Assembly: GCA_017882715.1 (NCBI GenBank)
Contig: JADGOY010000019.1
Span: forward strand, 1 to 35,448
Direction: 5' to 3'
DNA length: 35,448 bases
Origin: Nakamurella sp.
GTDB lineage: Bacteria; Actinomycetota; Actinomycetes; Mycobacteriales; Nakamurellaceae
Numbering within the stretch: position 1 is the stretch's first letter; every line of letters begins with the position of its first letter. The notes under the pieces are model-generated. The model had not been told where the DNA came from. It did no database searches and worked only from the letters and a program-made list of their open reading frames with translations. The translations under genes and the position numbers were made by a program. Below, piece after piece: positions 32,546 to 35,448 of this stretch.

Positions 32546-33218
32546 GACGCAAACCCGACGGCTCGAGGAACTGGCCAGATCCAGGCTCGGATCGTGGCGG
32601 CGCAGGACGCCGAGCGCCGCCGCATCGAGAGGAACATCCACCACGGTGTTCAACAGCAGGGCGTCGCACTGATGATGAAGGTTCGGCTGGCCCGCAATCA
32701 GGTCGGCCGGGTTGAACGGACGGCAGCAGCCACGTTCACCGATCTGCAGGGCGACGTCAAGGACCTGCTGACCGATCTCCGTGAGCTCGCACACGGGATC
32801 CATCCGCCCGTGCTATCGGACGGGTGGCCTCATCGCGGCCGCGGAAACCCGCGCTGCCGAGCTTCCTCCGGACGTCAAGATCACTGCCGATTCGTCGGTG
32901 CGGAAGCACCGATTCGACGCCGACGTCGAGGGCGCGGCCTACTTCGTGATCTGCGAAGCGCTCACCAACGTGGCCAAGCATGCCGCTGCGACCGGCACCG
33001 AGGTCGCCGTCCGGACGGGCGACGGCCAGCTGTCCGTGCAGGTGCGTGACGACGGAACCGGCTTCATGATGAACGGCCGCTCGGGTGTCGGGCCGACCAA
33101 CCTTCGGGACCGCGTGGAGGCCCTCGGGGGTCAGCTCAGTATCGAGGCCACGCCCGGAGCCGGAACCACGGTCCGTGCCGAGCTACCGGTCACCGCCAGT
33201 GGAGCACCCCATGGCTGA
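32546..33218 (+). pseudogene. frameshifted sensor histidine kinase (HisKA_3 type)
   Basis: Three frames together give the C-terminal half of a NarX-type kinase. LEELARSR (about 32566-32589) in one frame. QARIVAAQDAERRRIERNIHHG and LRELAHGIHPPVLSD in the next (to about 32822). GGLIAAAETRAAELPPDV, EALTNVAKHA, VQVRDDGTGF and RDRVEALGG in the third (to 33218). Frameshifts lie near 32585 and at 32821-32826. The sensor domain is absent, and the H-box reads HHG where HDG is usual, removing the acid next to the phospho-His. The ATP domain looks intact. Its last bases overlap the start of the response regulator by eight. Confidence 0.85.
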
Positions 33219-33870
33219 TCCGCTCAAGGTTGTCATCGCCGAGGACAACTACCTCGTGCGGGAGGGCACCAGGCGACTACTGGAGGACTCCGGCGAGGTC
33301 CAGGTCGTCGCGGCTGTCGGCAGCGCGACGGAGCTGCTGGACGCGGTGCGCCGATCCTTACCCGACGCGGTACTCACCGACATCCGGATGCCCCCGGTCC
33401 CCGGTCACCACATGGAGGGCATCGACGCCGCGCATGCGATCCGCGCCGGGTATCCGGACATCGGTGTCGCGGTGCTCTCTCAGCACACCGACGACAGCTA
33501 CGCGCTGGCCCTGCTCCGGGACGGGACAGCCGGGTTCGCCTACCTGCTCGAGGACCACCTCGCAGACCTGGAGGACCTTGTCAAGGCCTTGCGTGACGTT
33601 GCTGCGGGCGGTTCGGTGATCGACCCCCAGGTGGTCGATGCCCTGGTCGCACGACGCAGCCGGAGCGCACGATCTCCACTCGGTGCCCTGACGCCACGCG
33701 AACTCGACGTGCTCCGAGTGATGGCACAAGGCGAAACCAACGCCGGCATCGAACAGGCCCTGCACCTTTCCGCATCGACCGCGGAGAAGCACGTCAACTC
33801 GATCTTCACCAAACTCCGGCTCACCGACACGCCGGTGCACCGTCGAGTAGCGGCCGTCCTCACTTCCTGA
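33211..33870 (+). CDS. NarL/LuxR-family response regulator
   Basis: A 219-aa two-component DNA-binding regulator. The receiver (residues 1-125) keeps the acidic pair Glu11-Asp12 and the phospho-acceptor Asp57 in VLTDIRMPP. The conserved lysine (usually YLLKD) is Glu115 here (AYLLEDH), a change expected to impair phosphorylation switching. The C-terminal helix-turn-helix LTPRELDVLRVMAQGETNAGIEQAL and STAEKHVNSIFTKL looks intact. The ATG at 33211 overlaps the kinase remnant stop (ATGGCTGA), as in a normal kinase-regulator pair. With its kinase broken, it may be constitutive, cross-regulated, or decaying. It starts ATG without a strong Shine-Dalgarno. Confidence 0.88.
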   Translation: MADPLKVVIAEDNYLVREGTRRLLEDSGEVQVVAAVGSATELLDAVRRSLPDAVLTDIRMPPVPGHHMEGIDAAHAIRAGYPDIGVAVLSQHTDDSYALALLRDGTAGFAYLLEDHLADLEDLVKALRDVAAGGSVIDPQVVDALVARRSRSARSPLGALTPRELDVLRVMAQGETNAGIEQALHLSASTAEKHVNSIFTKLRLTDTPVHRRVAAVLTS

Positions 33871-34269
33871 AAGACACTGCGCCCGGCTGATACTCGCTGT
33901 CGCTCGGGCTCCGCCCCAGCACACCACGACGCCACCGCCGAGAACCAATTGACGGCCTCATCCGTCGACGTCGCAGCCATGACCATCGACAACACCCAAC
34001 GCGACAACCTGACTGCACGCCGCAGCCGCGGGTGATCCGGCCTCACACTCAGCAGCACGACGGAGGCAGGCCCGATCAGCCGTCTTCGGTGCCAAGGCTC
34101 CCTTGGTCGCGTTGATGAGGTCGAGGTCCGAACGGCCAGCGAGGCACTCAAGCGAACGGGACCTTTGGCCGTGTCGTTTCTTTCGGTCGGCGGCAATGCT
34201 GAAGGTGGCGACCGGTCCGGGTTCTGGCGAACCTGAAAGGCACCAGTTTGGCGTGGAGGGAGCGTCGAG
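33871..34269. other. intergenic region, no gene supported
   Basis: About 400 bases between the response regulator and the 2TM gene. Open frames on the minus strand show no family I recognise. GGAGGGAG near 34256 is the ribosome site of the 2TM gene. Nothing further was recognised. Confidence 0.4.
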
Positions 34270-34557
34270 ATGAGTACCGATTGGATGACCACCGACGACG
34301 AGGCTTTACGGGAACGCGCCGTCAAGCGGTTGAAGAAACAAAGAGACTTCCGGGTTCACCTACTGATGTACCTTCTGGTCAACGGTTCCCTGGTGGTGAT
34401 TTGGGCGATGACCGGCGCCGGGTTCTTCTGGCCGGTGTTCCCCATCGCGGTGTGGGGCATCGGAGTGGCCGCGAACGCCTGGGACGCCTACAGCCGAGAC
34501 GTCCCGACCGAGACCGAAATCCGTCGCGAGATGGATCGCCTACGGACTCGCACATGA
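34270..34557 (+). CDS. 2TM domain-containing protein
   Basis: A 95-aa membrane protein. A charged N-terminal helix (RAVKRLKKQRDFRVH) precedes two helices (about residues 30-50 LLMYLLVNGSLVVIW and 54-72 FFWPVFPIAVWGIGVAAN) and a polar C-terminal helix with TEIRREMDRLR. This matches the 2TM family (PF13239) seen alone or fused to histidine kinases and LytTR regulators. The function of the stand-alone form is unknown. GGAGGGAG precedes the ATG at 34270. Its kinase-linked relatives and the neighbouring two-component remnant may be coincidental. Confidence 0.85.
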   Translation: MSTDWMTTDDEALRERAVKRLKKQRDFRVHLLMYLLVNGSLVVIWAMTGAGFFWPVFPIAVWGIGVAANAWDAYSRDVPTETEIRREMDRLRTRT

Positions 34558-34560
34558 CCC

Positions 34561-34790
34561 TCGACCCGTAGCTGTCGGGCGGCCCGGACGGGTCCCGGAG
34601 CGGGGCAGGCAGGTGAAGATCTGGGCGTCGGCGTGGACGGCAAACTGTTCGCCGATCTGTTCGGACAGGGCCTTGACCTGTTCGACCAGGGTGGTCACGA
34701 CCATATCCCGGGTGATCTGCGCCTGAGCGTTGCCGCCGCCGGCGCCGCGGGGTGCGGCGATCAGCCGGCGTACAGCACGGCCGGGTTGGA
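34561..34790 (-). pseudogene. IS110-family transposase remnant
   Basis: The minus-strand frame reads RRLIAAPRGAGG, then ITRDMVVTTLVEQVKALSEQ and HADAQIFTCLPRSGT, the helical linker before the Transposase_20 domain of IS110 enzymes. After SGT the homology shifts frame (VRAARQL in the next frame) and stops near the 2TM gene. The catalytic DEDD part and the remaining C-terminal domain are absent. No terminal repeats are seen, as is normal for IS110. Confidence 0.72.
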
Positions 34791-34889
34791 CGTGCTGCGG
34801 GAACGCGGGTACGGACGTCGGGAAGCACGTTCTGCACCGGTCGCTCGCCCCCTGCAGACCTCAAAGGGCCGCGGCGACCCGACCAGGCA

Positions 34890-35225
34890 ACCACGTCGCG
34901 AACCCCGCATGCGTGATCGAGTGAGTGGTGCGGTTACCAGACCCAGGCAGCGCTGGCGGGTGTGCTTATTGTGCTTGTTGTGGCAGGACTGCCCGGACAG
35001 GTACGGGAACTGTTGCGACAAATGATCTTTCGCGTAGCGCAGTTACCTTGCCTCGGAGGTGAACCCGAGCGGCGCCTGCATCACCGCGAGGGTAACCAGC
35101 TCCGCGTCGGACAGTTTGGGGCGATCCCGGCCACCGGCCGCGACGGCGCCAGCTCCGGTCTGGCCTTCAAACAGATCGTCCGTGCTACGTGAAGTTCGGT
35201 CGCGAGGGTGTCCAGGTCAGCGTCC
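34890..35225 (-). pseudogene. IS982-type transposase remnant
   Basis: Minus-strand reading gives DLDTLATELHVART and LKARPELAPSRPVAGIAP (35219 to about 35115), then after a one-base loss PKLSDAELVTLAVMQAPLGF and TSEAR-stop, then in frame LRYAKDHLSQQFPYLSGQS. The family normally has Trp at the TAA position (SEARWLRYA). It thus carries one frameshift and one nonsense change, and homology fades after the CHNK near 34970. The DDE catalytic part is missing. The lower boundary is approximate. Confidence 0.75.
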
Positions 35226-35322
35226 ACCTCGGCCCCAGTGTCAGGTTGCGTTAGCGACGCTGATCTTGGACACCCTCCCCTTCACTGCAGGTCAGACTCG
35301 CCGACCTCTCGGAATTGATCGT

Positions 35323-35448
35323 CTAGGGGCGCCCGAGCTGCAATCGATGGGGGCCTCTGGCAGAGACTTCGACGTGTTCGAAGCCGGCTTCTCGTAGCAA
35401 GGCCGTGACGTCGTCGTCGGCGGTGTACAGGTGGTGTCCGGCCAATGG
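35323..35448 (-). CDS. class I SAM-dependent methyltransferase, C-terminal end (partial)
   Basis: A partial gene that runs off the window; 41 codons and a TAG stop at 35323-35325 are visible. The residues include AGHHLYTADDDV, then TALLREAGFEHVEV and LQLGRP. The Tyr-Thr-x-Asp-Asp followed by LLREAGF is the typical last helix-strand of small-molecule SAM-dependent methyltransferases. The catalytic core lies outside, so substrate and start cannot be judged. It adjoins the IS remnants. Confidence 0.6.
   Translation of the reverse strand, partial: PLAGHHLYTADDDVTALLREAGFEHVEVSARGPHRLQLGRP

Noticed and set aside
33540-34325. 261-codon minus-strand frame
   Set aside because: It overlaps the response regulator and has no recognisable domain or ribosome site.

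Overview
This is a GC-rich actinobacterial chromosome segment. GTG starts, ATGA-type gene overlaps and probable leaderless transcripts are frequent. Several gene families are typical of Actinobacteria: DUF3039, DUF3099, DUF7455, a two-domain N5-glutamine/adenine-type methyltransferase, IdeR, a group 2 sigma factor and mycothiol-dependent enzymes. Genus cannot be fixed from sequence alone. A Nakamurella/Frankineae-like lineage is a guess. No rRNA, tRNA or CRISPR array was seen.

Layout. (1) 1-1490: two small unknown genes (141-443 minus, 982-1176 plus) in a gene-poor stretch. (2) 1491-5150, minus strand: a cobalamin riboswitch, then a lipoprotein binding protein, an FecCD/BtuC permease and an ATPase, probably a vitamin B12 (or related corrinoid) importer. 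(3) 5415-11844, minus strand: the complete cydA-cydB-cydD-cydC set for cytochrome bd oxidase and its assembly exporter. cydD and cydC each contain an in-frame 15-bp tandem repeat. (4) 12256-18815: DUF7455 protein, membrane protein, DEAH helicase, YihY/BrkB membrane protein, DUF3039 and DUF3099 proteins, and an HhH-GPD repair protein. (5) 18927-19772: a decayed maleylpyruvate-isomerase-family gene fused to a truncated second copy of the HhH-GPD gene. (6) 19886-22713: a small membrane protein, the methyltransferase, a 27-bp tandem repeat and D-aminoacyl-tRNA deacylase (dtd). (7) 23133-26083: a SigB-type sigma factor behind an ECF-like promoter, and a DHA2-family MFS transporter. (8) 26160-31952: protein acetyltransferase (GNAT plus acyl-CoA-ligase domains) with AcuC deacetylase, a mercaptopyruvate-type sulfurtransferase, and IdeR. 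(9) 32075-35448: a degraded region with a MocR-type remnant, a frameshifted histidine kinase followed by an apparently full-length response regulator, a 2TM protein, remnants of IS110- and IS982-type transposases, and the 3' end of a methyltransferase gene cut by the window edge.

How the parts relate. The importer is under B12 control. The cyd genes form one respiratory module. AcuC and Pat form a reversible lysine-acetylation pair that usually controls acetyl-CoA synthetase. SigB and IdeR, neighbours in mycobacteria (sigB Rv2710, ideR Rv2711), lie here about 7 kb apart with metabolic genes between them, so the 15-32 kb part looks like a rearranged version of a conserved actinobacterial neighbourhood. 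The most notable features are the riboswitch with its possible expression platform, the collection of short tandem repeats, two clusters of gene decay, and a response regulator that has apparently lost both its kinase and its conserved receiver lysine. No clear novel defence or biosynthetic system was found.
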